Notes under the pieces: model-generated
What the model was told of the DNA's origin: nothing
Database searches by the model: none
Seen by the model: only the letters and a program-made list of their open reading frames with translations
Assembly (NCBI RefSeq): GCF_046156175.1
Contig: NZ_JAYLVL010000002.1
Coordinates: 744,001 to 808,000 of the forward strand
DNA from: Lacisediminihabitans sp046156175
Lineage (GTDB): Bacteria; Actinomycetota; Actinomycetes; Actinomycetales; Microbacteriaceae
Reading direction: 5' to 3'
DNA length: 64,000 bases
In this document: positions 43,329 through 51,924 of the stretch, piece by piece
How the letters are laid out: each line of letters opens with the position of its first letter
Position numbering within the stretch: the first letter of the stretch is position 1
Program-made: the position numbers and the translations under genes

Positions 43329-44248
43329 CCGCGTCGTTCCCACCCGACCTTCGCGCCCGGCTGGAGCGGGGCATCCGACTCGGCCTCGACCTCCTCGTCG
43401 AGACTCCGAGCCTCTCCGCCGAAGACCTGGCGGGGGCTCTCTACGGCGGTTGGTACGCGGCGCCGGTCGGTGAGACGCAAGTGGTCGATCCGAGCTGGCC
43501 ACCCCTCGCCGGAATGCTGAGGGAGGCGCACGCCGGCACCCGACTGGTCACCGACTCCACGGTCGTCCGCCGCGGAGCCGCCGGAATCGCGGTGGTGCGT
43601 CGCGACGATGGGTCCCTGCACGCGGCGACCCGGGGCGAATACCTCCACGCCGACGGGTCACCGGACTTCGGCCTGATCCCGACGGTCGGCGAACACCTCA
43701 CGGTGCTGTCCCGGTTCGGCGCCGCCGTCGCGAACGGGTGGTGGCGCACCTGGGGCGGGGGCTGGGATCCGCGCACCGTCGGCCCCGGGCTGTCCCGGCT
43801 GTATCTCGCACCTCAGCTCGAGCTCCTCCCCGACCTTGTCGCCGCACTGTCCGGAGTGCTCGCGACCGCGCGCACCCCCTGGATGTTCAAGGCGGGCATC
43901 GACCCGTACTCGATCAACCGCGCGGATGCCGTGGTCGTCTATCTCGGAGACGCGGAAGTCGACCTGCGCTCCTTGCTCGCCGAGCGGGCGCAGGGCCTCG
44001 TGCGCTGGGTGCCCGGACCTCCCTTCACCGAGTGGATCGCCCCGGGCATCAGCTGGTCGGAGGATCCGGCGAACGGCCTCAGCTTCGGGGAGGAGCGGTG
44101 TGCGCTGGTGGCCCGTGCCCTCATCGACGCGGTGGACTACCCGCTCGCCGCGGTCGAGACAGCCTTCGTGCGGGCGGGCCTGGATCCGTCGCATCCGCAT
44201 CGCCGGGCCGTTCCTGCTGCGGTTGTCGCCGAAGAGGTGGGACCGTGA
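43325..44248 (+). CDS. HopA1-like protein, LanY-type lyase
   Basis: The GTG start overlaps the kinase stop by 4 nt; the protein has 307 residues. It matches the HopA1 effector family: an N-terminal helical region with ALYGGWYAAP, then SRLYLAPQLELLPDLVAALS, WMFKAGIDPYSINRADAVVV (Lys189) followed by YLGD, PPFTEWIAPGISWSEDPA, and SFGEERCALVARAL. Relatives in class V lanthipeptide and thioviridamide-type clusters eliminate phosphate from phospho-Ser/Thr to give dehydroamino acids. Between a kinase and a cyclase gene, this is the expected role. No secretion signal of a true effector is seen. Confidence 0.78.
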   Translation: MTASFPPDLRARLERGIRLGLDLLVETPSLSAEDLAGALYGGWYAAPVGETQVVDPSWPPLAGMLREAHAGTRLVTDSTVVRRGAAGIAVVRRDDGSLHAATRGEYLHADGSPDFGLIPTVGEHLTVLSRFGAAVANGWWRTWGGGWDPRTVGPGLSRLYLAPQLELLPDLVAALSGVLATARTPWMFKAGIDPYSINRADAVVVYLGDAEVDLRSLLAERAQGLVRWVPGPPFTEWIAPGISWSEDPANGLSFGEERCALVARALIDAVDYPLAAVETAFVRAGLDPSHPHRRAVPAAVVAEEVGP

Positions 44249-45444
44249 GCGCGATTCTGGAGGCGGCTCTCGACGGCTGCATCGACGCCCTCCTCTCGAC
44301 CGTGATCGACGACGGCACCCGGGTCGGGTGGCTCAGCTGGGAGCTGGATACGCAGGGAAGTCCCGCCCACCTCGTCGGCGGCCGCACGAACCTCTATGAC
44401 GGGGATGCCGGGGTGGCGTGGGCGCTGGCCCAGCTCGCCAGAGCGACCGACCGCAGTGACCTCGCCGACCTCGCGCACCGAGCCGCGGCCTCGGCGCTGC
44501 GTGCGGTCGACGGGCAGCCGTTCGGCGGACTGCTCGACAGTGCGACCGGCGTGGTGCTGGCGGCGGAGAGTGCCGGTGGGGCCGGTGGTGCTGGCAACGC
44601 CCTCGCGAAGGCGAGCACCGACGTGCCGGCGACCGACCTGACGAGCGGACTCGCCGGGCTCCTTCTCGCTCAGTCCCGTAGTCTCGGATCTCGCACCTCC
44701 GATGCCGTCACCCTTCTCGCCGCCCGCGCCACCCGGCATCCGGTGGGCGTGTGCTGGGCGGATCCGCTCGCGATCGACGACCGCGCCGCCCGCCCGCTGC
44801 TCGGTCTCGCGCACGGCAACAGCGGCATCGCGCTCGCGCTCGCCGAGGCCGCGTTCAGCGACGAACGCACTGCGGATGTCGCCCTCCCACTGTTGCGGGA
44901 CACCCTGCGCTGGGAGGCCGCATGGTTCGACCCGATCGCCGGGGGCTGGCCGGACCTTCGCAGCGACGAGGCCGGCTTCCCGACGATGTGGTGCCACGGT
45001 GGCGCCGGCATCGGCGCGACGCGACTGCGGTTGTTGCAGCTCGAAGACGCCGGGCTCGACCTCGGCTCGGTCGCGACCTCCGTGCGTGCGGAGGCGGAGG
45101 CTGCGGTGCAGGCCTGCGGAACGGAGCTGGCCCGGGCAGCGGCATCAGTCCCGCGATTCGGGGATGCCGCACTGCTCGGCGGCCTTACCCTCTGCCACGG
45201 GCTCGGCGCCTCGCTCGACGTGCTCGTGCTCGCCGCGGAGCGCGGAGCGCCCCGGCACCTCGAGGCCGCCCGTCGATTCGCCGAGACGATCGTCGGCGCC
45301 CTTCCGGCCGATCCGCTCGAGTGGCCGTCCGGGGTGCGCGCGGAGGGGAGTGTGTCGCTGTTCCTCGGGGTGGCCGGGGCGGCCGTCGTGCTGGCGCGTC
45401 TGCTGCATCCGGAGCGGGTGGCGAGCCCATCGCTGCTCGCCTAG
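44245..45444 (+). CDS. LanC-like zinc cyclase
   Basis: The GTG start overlaps the HopA1-like stop by 4 nt and gives 399 residues. It is an alpha/alpha toroid protein with the LanC signature: zinc ligands Cys250 (WCHGGAG), Cys317 and His318 (LCHG), and His190 in GLAHGNSG at the place of the acid/base His of NisC. LanC enzymes add Cys thiols to dehydroalanine or dehydrobutyrine to form lanthionine or methyllanthionine rings. All active-site residues are kept. It is the last of four coupled genes; 67 nt separate it from the next gene. Confidence 0.85.
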   Translation: MSAILEAALDGCIDALLSTVIDDGTRVGWLSWELDTQGSPAHLVGGRTNLYDGDAGVAWALAQLARATDRSDLADLAHRAAASALRAVDGQPFGGLLDSATGVVLAAESAGGAGGAGNALAKASTDVPATDLTSGLAGLLLAQSRSLGSRTSDAVTLLAARATRHPVGVCWADPLAIDDRAARPLLGLAHGNSGIALALAEAAFSDERTADVALPLLRDTLRWEAAWFDPIAGGWPDLRSDEAGFPTMWCHGGAGIGATRLRLLQLEDAGLDLGSVATSVRAEAEAAVQACGTELARAAASVPRFGDAALLGGLTLCHGLGASLDVLVLAAERGAPRHLEAARRFAETIVGALPADPLEWPSGVRAEGSVSLFLGVAGAAVVLARLLHPERVASPSLLA

Positions 45445-45511
45445 GCCGGACGGCGCAGTAGTCACGGCACGGCGTAGTGACGAACTCTCGAGAATCGAGC
45501 ATGATGGGGGC

Positions 45512-45979
45512 ATGGAGAGCGAATCACCGTCGATGGACCCTCGCTACCGGGCGGAGTTCCAGCGCGGCTATCGCGGGGCAGCGGCGCCGGTCCCTCTCGT
45601 CGCTACACCGCGAGTGGATGAGCCGGACAAGGTCGGGATGCCGCCCATCGCGACCATGCCGGTCGAATCCGGGGTCGCGCCCGACGCGCCGGTCTCCGCT
45701 CCGGACATCGCCGAGCCGGAGGAGGCTCAGCGGCGTCGAAACCCCTACGTGCTCGCGATCCCGGTTGTTGCGATCGGGTTCATCGGGTTCGGCGCCTGGC
45801 TGCTTGTCTCCCAGTTCGTCTGGTCGTACTCCGGCGCCTTGGCGCCCGACAATTCCGTCGAGAGGCGACTCACCGTCGTGTTGTCCTACGTCTTTGGTCC
45901 TCCGCTCATCACTGTCGGCTTGGCCTCCCTGGTCGGCTACGCATTCTGGCTCGCGGTGCGGAGGCACCGGCGCCCATGA
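45512..45979 (+). CDS. Membrane protein with disordered N-terminus, unknown function
   Basis: The ATG follows a GGGGG-rich site and gives 155 residues. About 75 Pro/Glu/Ala-rich residues, probably cytoplasmic and disordered, precede two membrane helices (PYVLAIPVVAIGFIGFGAWL and FGPPLITVGLASLVGYAFWL). No motif is recognised. It starts 67 nt after the LanC-like gene in the same direction and overlaps the next small membrane gene by 4 nt, so the pair may belong to the lanthipeptide-like operon as transport or immunity factors, or may be unrelated. Confidence 0.65.
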   Translation: MESESPSMDPRYRAEFQRGYRGAAAPVPLVATPRVDEPDKVGMPPIATMPVESGVAPDAPVSAPDIAEPEEAQRRRNPYVLAIPVVAIGFIGFGAWLLVSQFVWSYSGALAPDNSVERRLTVVLSYVFGPPLITVGLASLVGYAFWLAVRRHRRP

Positions 45980-46254
45980 GAGGCGGGGAACGCGTGCTCA
46001 TCGTGAGCATCGGGATCCTCTTTGTGGCCGCCATCGCACTGTGCTGGTACAACGCCGATTCTCCGCAGAGCTTCAGCAACACCGACTCCGCGGTGCCCTG
46101 GCCGGTGGTCTTGGCGCAGATCGCGTCCTCGGCGGCGTCGATCTTCGCTCTCGTCTGCCTGGCCTCGACCGCCGGACTCCTCTTCGTGCGAGCCGTTCGA
46201 TGGACCGGAGCATCCCCCGACGACGAAGAATCTACGCCGGAACCTTCACCGTGA
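45976..46254 (+). CDS. Small two-helix membrane protein, unknown function
   Basis: This 92-residue protein starts at an ATG overlapping the upstream gene by 4 nt. Two membrane helices (VLIVSIGILFVAAIALCWYN and IASSAASIFALVCLASTAGL) flank a short loop, with an acidic C-terminal tail. It resembles no family I can name. Its 3' end overlaps the convergent lipid kinase gene by 23 nt. Confidence 0.65.
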   Translation: MRGGERVLIVSIGILFVAAIALCWYNADSPQSFSNTDSAVPWPVVLAQIASSAASIFALVCLASTAGLLFVRAVRWTGASPDDEESTPEPSP

Positions 46255-47212
46255 GCGCTCCCGGGTCCACCCACGCGTGCACGGACTTCGCCTCGCCGAA
46301 CTCGTCGCCGTCGAGCTGGAACTCCTGGGGCTGCTCCACCGTCATCCGCAGGTCTTTGCCGGTCGCGTAGAGCACGTCTTTCACATCCGTGGTCAGGTCG
46401 ATGATCGACCGGCCGAGCGCGCTCTTGCGCAGCACGCCGTTCTCCCAGGCCACCTTGTTCCACACCTTGACCCAGCCGAATGGCCCGCTCGGCTTGAGCG
46501 CGGCGATGTCGAGCACGCCGTCGTCGGGCTTCGCCTCCGGCATCAGAAGGATGCCTCCGGGCAGGGCGCCGCAATTGCCGACGATGATCGTGTGAACGCT
46601 CGTCGTGCGCTCCGGCGCCCCGTCGATGCTGAAGCGCAACTTCACGGGCTTGAGGTCGGGCAGGGCGCGCACTCCGGCATCGATGTAGGCGAGCCATCCG
46701 ACCGCCTTCTTGAGCTTGGGGTTCGTGAGCGCGATCATCTTCGCATCGAGGCCGAGGCCCGCCATCACGAGGAAGGCGTGCTCTTCCGAAGTGCCGTCGG
46801 CCCGTTTGATCTCGGCGATCCCGAGGTCGATCTGGCGGTCGATCCCGGTGAACGCGGCACTGATCGACGCCGCCTGGTCGGTGAGGGTCAGCTCGAGGTT
46901 GCGGGCGAGTAGATTGCCGGTGCCAGAGGGGATGAGAGCGATCGGTACCCCCGAGTCACGCAGGGCCTCGGCCACTGCGCGGACGGTGCCGTCCCCGCCG
47001 GCGGCGAGCACGACGGCGGCGCCCTGGTCGAGCGCCGTCTTCGTCACGCTCTGCCCGGCATCCTCAACCGAAGTGGAGTACCACTGGGTCGTGCCCCAGC
47101 CGGCAGCCGCCTCGGCCTCGGCGACATGCGCTTCCAGCTTCGCCAGGTCCACCTTGATCGGGTTGTAGATGACGGCGGCGTGGTGGTCTTCGGGCTGCGG
47201 GGCGGCGGTCAC
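46232..47212 (-). CDS. Diacylglycerol kinase-like lipid kinase
   Basis: This 326-residue protein belongs to the DagK/YegS lipid kinase family. The nucleotide loop AAGGDGTVRAVAEAL and SGTGNLLARNL are clear, and LMPEAKPDDGVLDIAALKP belongs to the C-terminal beta-sandwich domain. It would phosphorylate diacylglycerol or a related lipid at the membrane, recycling it to phosphatidate. It lies divergent from serS with 38 nt between starts. The specific lipid is uncertain because the family includes sphingosine and undecaprenol kinases. Confidence 0.87.
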   Translation of the reverse strand: MTAAPQPEDHHAAVIYNPIKVDLAKLEAHVAEAEAAAGWGTTQWYSTSVEDAGQSVTKTALDQGAAVVLAAGGDGTVRAVAEALRDSGVPIALIPSGTGNLLARNLELTLTDQAASISAAFTGIDRQIDLGIAEIKRADGTSEEHAFLVMAGLGLDAKMIALTNPKLKKAVGWLAYIDAGVRALPDLKPVKLRFSIDGAPERTTSVHTIIVGNCGALPGGILLMPEAKPDDGVLDIAALKPSGPFGWVKVWNKVAWENGVLRKSALGRSIIDLTTDVKDVLYATGKDLRMTVEQPQEFQLDGDEFGEAKSVHAWVDPGALTVKVPA

Positions 47213-47250
47213 GTGCTCTACGGTACGGCATTGCTCAATAGACTGGAGGG

Positions 47251-48516
47251 GTGATTGATCCGCAGCTTCTCCGTGACAATCCCGAGGTTTTCAAGGCATC
47301 GCAACGGGCGCGAGGTGAGTCCGACGGGCTCGTCGACGTGGCCGTGGACGCCGATGTGAAGCGACGGTCCGCCATCTCCGAGTCGGAGAGCCTTCGGGCG
47401 ACTCAGAAGACCCTGGGCAAGCAGGTCGCCCAGGCGACAGGGGAGGAGAAGACCCGGCTGCTTGGCGAGGCCCAGGGGCTCGCCGCCCGCGTGAAGGAAC
47501 TCGCCCAGGTGGCGGCGGATGCCGAAGCGGAATTCACCCGCTCGGTTCGCGGCATCGCCAACCCCATCATCGACGGCGTACCGGCCGGTGGCGAAGAGAA
47601 CTTCGTCACCCTTCGGGAGGTCGGCGACAAGCCGGTGTTCGACTTCGAGCCGCGGGATCACCTCGAGCTCGGTGAGAAGCTCCGCGCCATCGACATGACT
47701 CGCGGCGCCAAGGTCTCGGGCAGCCGCTTCTACTTCCTGCGCGGCATCGGCGCGCGCCTCGAGATCGCGCTGATGAACCTGGCCCTCGACAAGGCGCTGT
47801 CCGAGGGCTTCGAGCCGCTCATCACCCCGACTCTGGTGCGGCCGGAGATCATGGACGGCACCGGATTCCTCGGCGCCCACTCCGACGAGATCTACTACCT
47901 CCCCGCCGACGACCTCTATCTCACCGGAACCAGCGAGGTGGCGCTCGCCGGATTCCACTCCGATGAGATCGTCGACCTCTCCGCCGGCCCCGCCCGCTAC
48001 GCCGGCTGGTCCACCTGTTATCGCCGCGAAGCCGGTTCGGGCGGCCGCGATACCCGCGGCATCCTGCGCGTGCACCAGTTCAACAAGCTCGAGATGTTCA
48101 GTTACGTGCTGCCGGAGAATGCCGAAGCCGAGCACGAGAGGCTCGTCTCGTTCCAGGAGTCCATGCTGCAGGCGTGCGGCCTCAGCTATCGGGTGATCGA
48201 TGTGGCTGCCGGGGATCTCGGATCCAGCGCCGCCCGCAAGTTCGACATCGAAGCCTGGGTGCCCACTCAGGGCGAGTATCGGGAACTCACGTCCACGAGC
48301 AACTGCACCACCTTCCAGGCCAGGCGCCTCGACATCCGTTACCGCCTCGAATCGGGCAAGACCACGCCGGTCGCCACCCTCAATGGCACGCTGGCCACCA
48401 CCCGCTGGCTCGTCGCCATTCTCGAGACCCACCAGCAGTCGGATGGCTCGGTGCGCGTGCCGCCCGCCCTCCAGCCGTACCTCGGCGGCCTCGAATTGAT
48501 GGAGCCGGTCGCGTGA
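47251..48516 (+). CDS. serS: Serine--tRNA ligase
   Basis: The GTG start directly follows GGAGGG and gives 421 residues. The N-terminal coiled-coil arm that grips the long variable arm of tRNA-Ser (about residues 25-110) is followed by the class II core: motif 2 with GRDTRGILRVHQFNKLEMF and motif 3 with NGTLATTRWLVAILE. SNCTTFQARRLDIRYR is the serine-binding region. It charges tRNA-Ser; a tRNA-Ser(UGA) gene lies about 1 kb downstream. The HAD gene overlaps its stop codon by 4 nt. Confidence 0.96.
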   Translation: MIDPQLLRDNPEVFKASQRARGESDGLVDVAVDADVKRRSAISESESLRATQKTLGKQVAQATGEEKTRLLGEAQGLAARVKELAQVAADAEAEFTRSVRGIANPIIDGVPAGGEENFVTLREVGDKPVFDFEPRDHLELGEKLRAIDMTRGAKVSGSRFYFLRGIGARLEIALMNLALDKALSEGFEPLITPTLVRPEIMDGTGFLGAHSDEIYYLPADDLYLTGTSEVALAGFHSDEIVDLSAGPARYAGWSTCYRREAGSGGRDTRGILRVHQFNKLEMFSYVLPENAEAEHERLVSFQESMLQACGLSYRVIDVAAGDLGSSAARKFDIEAWVPTQGEYRELTSTSNCTTFQARRLDIRYRLESGKTTPVATLNGTLATTRWLVAILETHQQSDGSVRVPPALQPYLGGLELMEPVA

Positions 48517-49313
48517 CGGAGCCCTGGCTGGTCGCGCTCGACATCGACGGCACCCTGATGCGCGAGGACGGCGTCGTCTCCGAGGAGGTGATCGCCGAGG
48601 TTCAGCGCGTGCGCGATGCCGGCCACGAGGTGATGCTCGCCACCGGACGATCGGTGTCGATGACCCTTCCGGTGCTGGAGCAGTTCCAGCTGACCCCCCA
48701 CTACGTGGTCTGCTCCAACGGCGCGATCACCCTCGGACGCGATGCCGAGGCCCCCAGCGGCTATTCCCGCATCGCCGTCGACGCGTTCGATCCGACCGAG
48801 GTGCTCGCCACCATCCGCGAGAGCCTCGGAGGTGCGAGCTACGCGGTGGAAGACGAGGAGGGCTTCTACCGCTACACCGGCTCTTTTCCCGACTCGGCCC
48901 TCGGGGCCACGAGCGAGCAGGTGCCGTTCGAGCAGCTCGGCGCACACCTGGCGACACGCGTCGTCGTCATTTCGCCAGAGCACCAGATCGAGGACTTCCT
49001 CTCCATCGTGGAGAAGATGGGGCTGCACAAGGTCACCTACAACGTGGGCTGGACGGCCTGGCTCGACATCGCTCCGGACGGCGTCAACAAGGCGACCGCC
49101 CTGGAGCGGGTGCGCGAGTGGCTCGACATCCCGCGCTCGCGGGTGATCGCGGTGGGCGATGGACGCAACGACATCGACATGCTGCGCTGGGCTTCCGGCG
49201 AGGGCCGCGGGGTCGCGATGGGCCAGGCCCCGGACGAGGTGCTCGCCGTCGCGAATGAGGTCACTCTCTCGGATCTCGACGACGGCATCGCGGAGCTGTT
49301 CCGGACGTTCTGA
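48513..49313 (+). CDS. HAD superfamily phosphatase, Cof type
   Basis: The GTG start overlaps serS by 4 nt; the protein has 266 residues. The HAD motifs are complete: nucleophile Asp10 and Asp12 in ALDIDGTL, motif II ATGRS, Lys in GVNKATAL and AVGDGRNDIDML at the end. The cap domain is of the C2 (Cof) type. It would dephosphorylate small sugar phosphates or cofactors in the cytosol. Coupling to serS is common in actinobacteria, without a known functional link. Confidence 0.9.
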   Translation: MTEPWLVALDIDGTLMREDGVVSEEVIAEVQRVRDAGHEVMLATGRSVSMTLPVLEQFQLTPHYVVCSNGAITLGRDAEAPSGYSRIAVDAFDPTEVLATIRESLGGASYAVEDEEGFYRYTGSFPDSALGATSEQVPFEQLGAHLATRVVVISPEHQIEDFLSIVEKMGLHKVTYNVGWTAWLDIAPDGVNKATALERVREWLDIPRSRVIAVGDGRNDIDMLRWASGEGRGVAMGQAPDEVLAVANEVTLSDLDDGIAELFRTF

Positions 49314-49522
49314 GTCTCGCCCCGGTGTGGGCGCGCGGGCGCATTCTTCTTTAGGCGCCCTCTCGTAAACGAGTCGGGAGTAGATGCGACCTGTGAGCCT
49401 CGAAACCGGCATCGTCTCCCGAGTCGAATGGATACCGGATGCCGTGCTGAGCCGCGTCGTGCTGAGCCAGCCGCGCCGGGCCGCGCCGGTCGGCCTGTCG
49501 GCTAAGCTCGATCCGTACTTCA

Positions 49523-49607
49523 GGAGGGCTGTCCGAGCGGCCGATGGAGCCAGTCTTGAAAACTGGTGGGCAGAAATGTCTCTAGGGTTCGAATCCCTAG
49601 CCCTCCG
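49523..49607 (+). tRNA. tRNA-Ser (anticodon UGA)
   Basis: The acceptor arms GGAGGGC and GCCCTCC pair fully, with discriminator G. The anticodon loop CTTGAAA carries TGA, reading UCA and other UCN codons. The T arm contains GGTTCGAATCC. The long variable arm makes the length 85 nt, as expected for tRNA-Ser. CCA is not encoded. Confidence 0.95.
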
Positions 49608-49656
49608 CACTAAAAATGCTGATCAAAGCCTATATCGCATTAATTTGTTGGCGCAT

Positions 49657-49678
49657 TTGCCCACAATTGCCCACAATT
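49657..49678 (+). repeat. Direct repeat TTGCCCACAA x2 behind tRNA-Ser
   Basis: Two adjacent copies of TTGCCCACAA (49657-49666, 49667-49676) plus TT lie in an AT-richer stretch 50 nt after the tRNA. Short direct repeats at this place are typical arm-type integrase sites of islands, but no integrase gene is visible. Confidence 0.4.
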
Positions 49679-49692
49679 CGCACGTAATCCGC

Positions 49693-51234
49693 TCAGTCAG
49701 CGCTACCGGGCACGGGAATGCTTGCAGTGACGCGAGTACCTCTACCCGCTGGGCTGGTGATGGTTAGTACGCCGTGACTAGCTTCGATCCGATCGCTAAG
49801 TCCTAAGAGCCCGGTTCCTCGCAGAAGTTCGGCGCCGCCGACACCATCGTCTTCGACGATCAGGATCAGTTCGTTGAAGTCCGAGATTTTTCCAGACACT
49901 CGAATCCGACTTGCGTGAGCATGCTTGGTCGCATTCGTGATCGCCTCAGCGACGGTGAAGTAGCCCGTGGTTTCGATGCTGGTCGGCAGACGAGGGATGT
50001 TGAGGTCCAGATCAACGCATAGTCCGGTGTCGACGGCGAGCGAGCGTATTCCGGCCGCGAGCCCGCCGCGAGTGAGTGACGCGGGCAGGATCCCACGGAC
50101 CACGTCTCGGAGCTGTCGGTTGGCTTCTTCGGCGTTCGCCAGCGCCTCGGTGAGAAGTTCGCTGAGGTCTTCTTCAGCGGCGTCCCGGGCGAGCTTGAGG
50201 GTGATGATGGCATGGATCAGGCGCTGCTGGGCGCCGTCGTGGACGTCGCGTTGCAGTCGCCGCCGGGCTTCGTCCGCTGCTGCGATGACGCGGGCGCGAG
50301 ACTCTGTGAGTTTCTCCCGATGGTCGGCGTTCGAGATTGCCGCCGCGGCGAGGTCAGCGAATGCCTTGAGATGTTCCTCCGTTATATGCCCGAACGAAGC
50401 GGGCAATGTCACCTGAAGTGTTCCCCATGCTTCGTCGTCGATCAGGATTGGGACTCGAGCGATGCGGGATTCGGTCTCGGGGGAATTCCCTGCATGTGCG
50501 AGCGTTCGTTGTCCGGTCGGTTGCTTCTCATCTCCTTCGGCGAGTAGAACCTCAGCCTCGTAGACCCGGGCAGCCGCTTCGACGACGGCCTGGAATACAT
50601 TCGGGAGGGGAGATTCGCGAGCCACCAGCTCAGCAACACCCCGGAGCGCAGCTTGTTCATCCGCCAGTCGCCTCAGGCTCTCGCGAGCCTCAGTGTGAGC
50701 GACTGCCGCCCATGTCAGTTGCGCGAAACCGGCCAACCGGGCTTCGGTGCGAGGGGAGAGCGGTCCGGTTTGCGAACTCGCCGAGCACATTCCCCAGACC
50801 GCACCCTCGACGAAAACTGGGACAGCGACGACGGCCCGGATGCCGAAGGGGCGAACCAGATCTTTATCCGACCACTCCTCCATGTCGTCGGCACGCACCG
50901 GCGCTCTGGTCGTTCCCACCCGTTCAGGGACTGAACCCGGGCCGTAAGTTGCTCGAACGCCGGGTGGTATCGGGCCGTTATGGGTGGCGACGCAGACCAC
51001 AGTGTCGTCTTCTTCAAACCGGAGCAGGCTGACTTCCTGGCCATCGAGCAAGGCCGAGGCCTCGCGGCAGATGGTGGTGAGGATGTCTTCGGTGGGCCCG
51101 GAGGCGGCAAGGAGCGTTGCGACATTCCGGAGTGATTGCTCTTCGTCTACGAGTCGTCGAAGCTCGAGCTCTCTCAGCGGGGTGAGGGGGGTCACGTGAC
51201 CGACGGAAGGCGGCATCCTGTCGGCAGAATCCAC
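49693..51234 (-). CDS. GAF-domain sensor histidine kinase (NarL-type)
   Basis: This 513-residue kinase has two GAF domains (about residues 30-170 and 195-310), then a HisKA_3 dimerisation helix with the phospho-acceptor His in LQRDVHDGAQQRLI and an HATPase with NATKHAHAS (N box) and VEDDGVGG / GTGLLGLSDRIEA (G boxes). There are no membrane helices, so it senses a cytoplasmic ligand, redox state or gas, as DevS-like kinases do. The NarL-type regulator gene follows 3 nt upstream on the same strand and is the obvious partner. Together they form a two-component system at the start of the island. Confidence 0.88.
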   Translation of the reverse strand: MDSADRMPPSVGHVTPLTPLRELELRRLVDEEQSLRNVATLLAASGPTEDILTTICREASALLDGQEVSLLRFEEDDTVVCVATHNGPIPPGVRATYGPGSVPERVGTTRAPVRADDMEEWSDKDLVRPFGIRAVVAVPVFVEGAVWGMCSASSQTGPLSPRTEARLAGFAQLTWAAVAHTEARESLRRLADEQAALRGVAELVARESPLPNVFQAVVEAAARVYEAEVLLAEGDEKQPTGQRTLAHAGNSPETESRIARVPILIDDEAWGTLQVTLPASFGHITEEHLKAFADLAAAAISNADHREKLTESRARVIAAADEARRRLQRDVHDGAQQRLIHAIITLKLARDAAEEDLSELLTEALANAEEANRQLRDVVRGILPASLTRGGLAAGIRSLAVDTGLCVDLDLNIPRLPTSIETTGYFTVAEAITNATKHAHASRIRVSGKISDFNELILIVEDDGVGGAELLRGTGLLGLSDRIEASHGVLTITSPAGRGTRVTASIPVPGSAD

Positions 51235-51237
51235 TGG

Positions 51238-51918
51238 CTAAGTCCCTTGAGTAGTGAAGAAGCGTAAGACTGCCTGCACCCGTCGATGGCCAGTCGCCTC
51301 CGGGGCGAGGTCCAGCTTTCGGAAGATCGACGTGACGTGCTTTTCGACCGCCGCGTTGCTGACGAGGAGGGTTTTTGCGATGCCGAAATTCGACTGGCCC
51401 CCAGCCATCGCTTTCAGGACGGCAAGTTCGCGGTCGGTAAGACGCGCGAGCGACTCCGGAACTCTGCGCGGACGCATCATTCGGGCGACTATGGCGGGGT
51501 CGAGAGCACTTCCCCCGTGCGCCACGCGGATGACCGCTTCCGTGAATTCATGGACGTCTCCGACGCGCTCCTTCAGAAGGTAGCCGGCACCCTCCGCTCG
51601 GTCGTTGATCAGGGCAAGTGCATACTCGGGGTCGTCGTATTGAGTCAGGACCATCACCCCCATCTCCGGAAGTCGATGTCGGAGTTCGATCGCAGCCCTG
51701 AGTCCGTCATCTCCGTGATCATGAGGAGGCATTCTGATGTCGACGACGGCCACGTCCGGACGGTAGGCCAGTGTGACGTTGAGCAGCTCGGCCGCGTCTC
51801 CAGTTTCCGCAACTACTTCGAGTCCAGCGTCGCCGAGAACGCGAACTATACCCTTTCGGAGAAGTAGGTCGTCTTCCCCTACCGAGACCCGTATCGGGTG
51901 AGCCACCGAAGTGTCCAT
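51238..51918 (-). CDS. NarL/LuxR-type response regulator
   Basis: This 226-residue protein has a receiver domain with phospho-acceptor Asp60 (VAVVDIRMP) and Lys in YLLKERVGD, and a LuxR-type HTH near the end (LTDRELAVLKAMAGGQSNFG then IAKTLLVSNAAVEKHVTSIF). It lies directly before the GAF kinase gene in one operon and should be phosphorylated by it. The receiver-only protein gene precedes it by 6 nt. Target genes are unknown; the antiporter and hydrolases nearby are candidates. Confidence 0.9.
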   Translation of the reverse strand: MDTSVAHPIRVSVGEDDLLLRKGIVRVLGDAGLEVVAETGDAAELLNVTLAYRPDVAVVDIRMPPHDHGDDGLRAAIELRHRLPEMGVMVLTQYDDPEYALALINDRAEGAGYLLKERVGDVHEFTEAVIRVAHGGSALDPAIVARMMRPRRVPESLARLTDRELAVLKAMAGGQSNFGIAKTLLVSNAAVEKHVTSIFRKLDLAPEATGHRRVQAVLRFFTTQGT

Positions 51919-51924
51919 CGCACC

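Noticed and set aside
43325..44248. Type III secretion effector
   Set aside because: Actinobacteria have no such secretion system; HopA1 homologues in peptide-modifying clusters are lyases.
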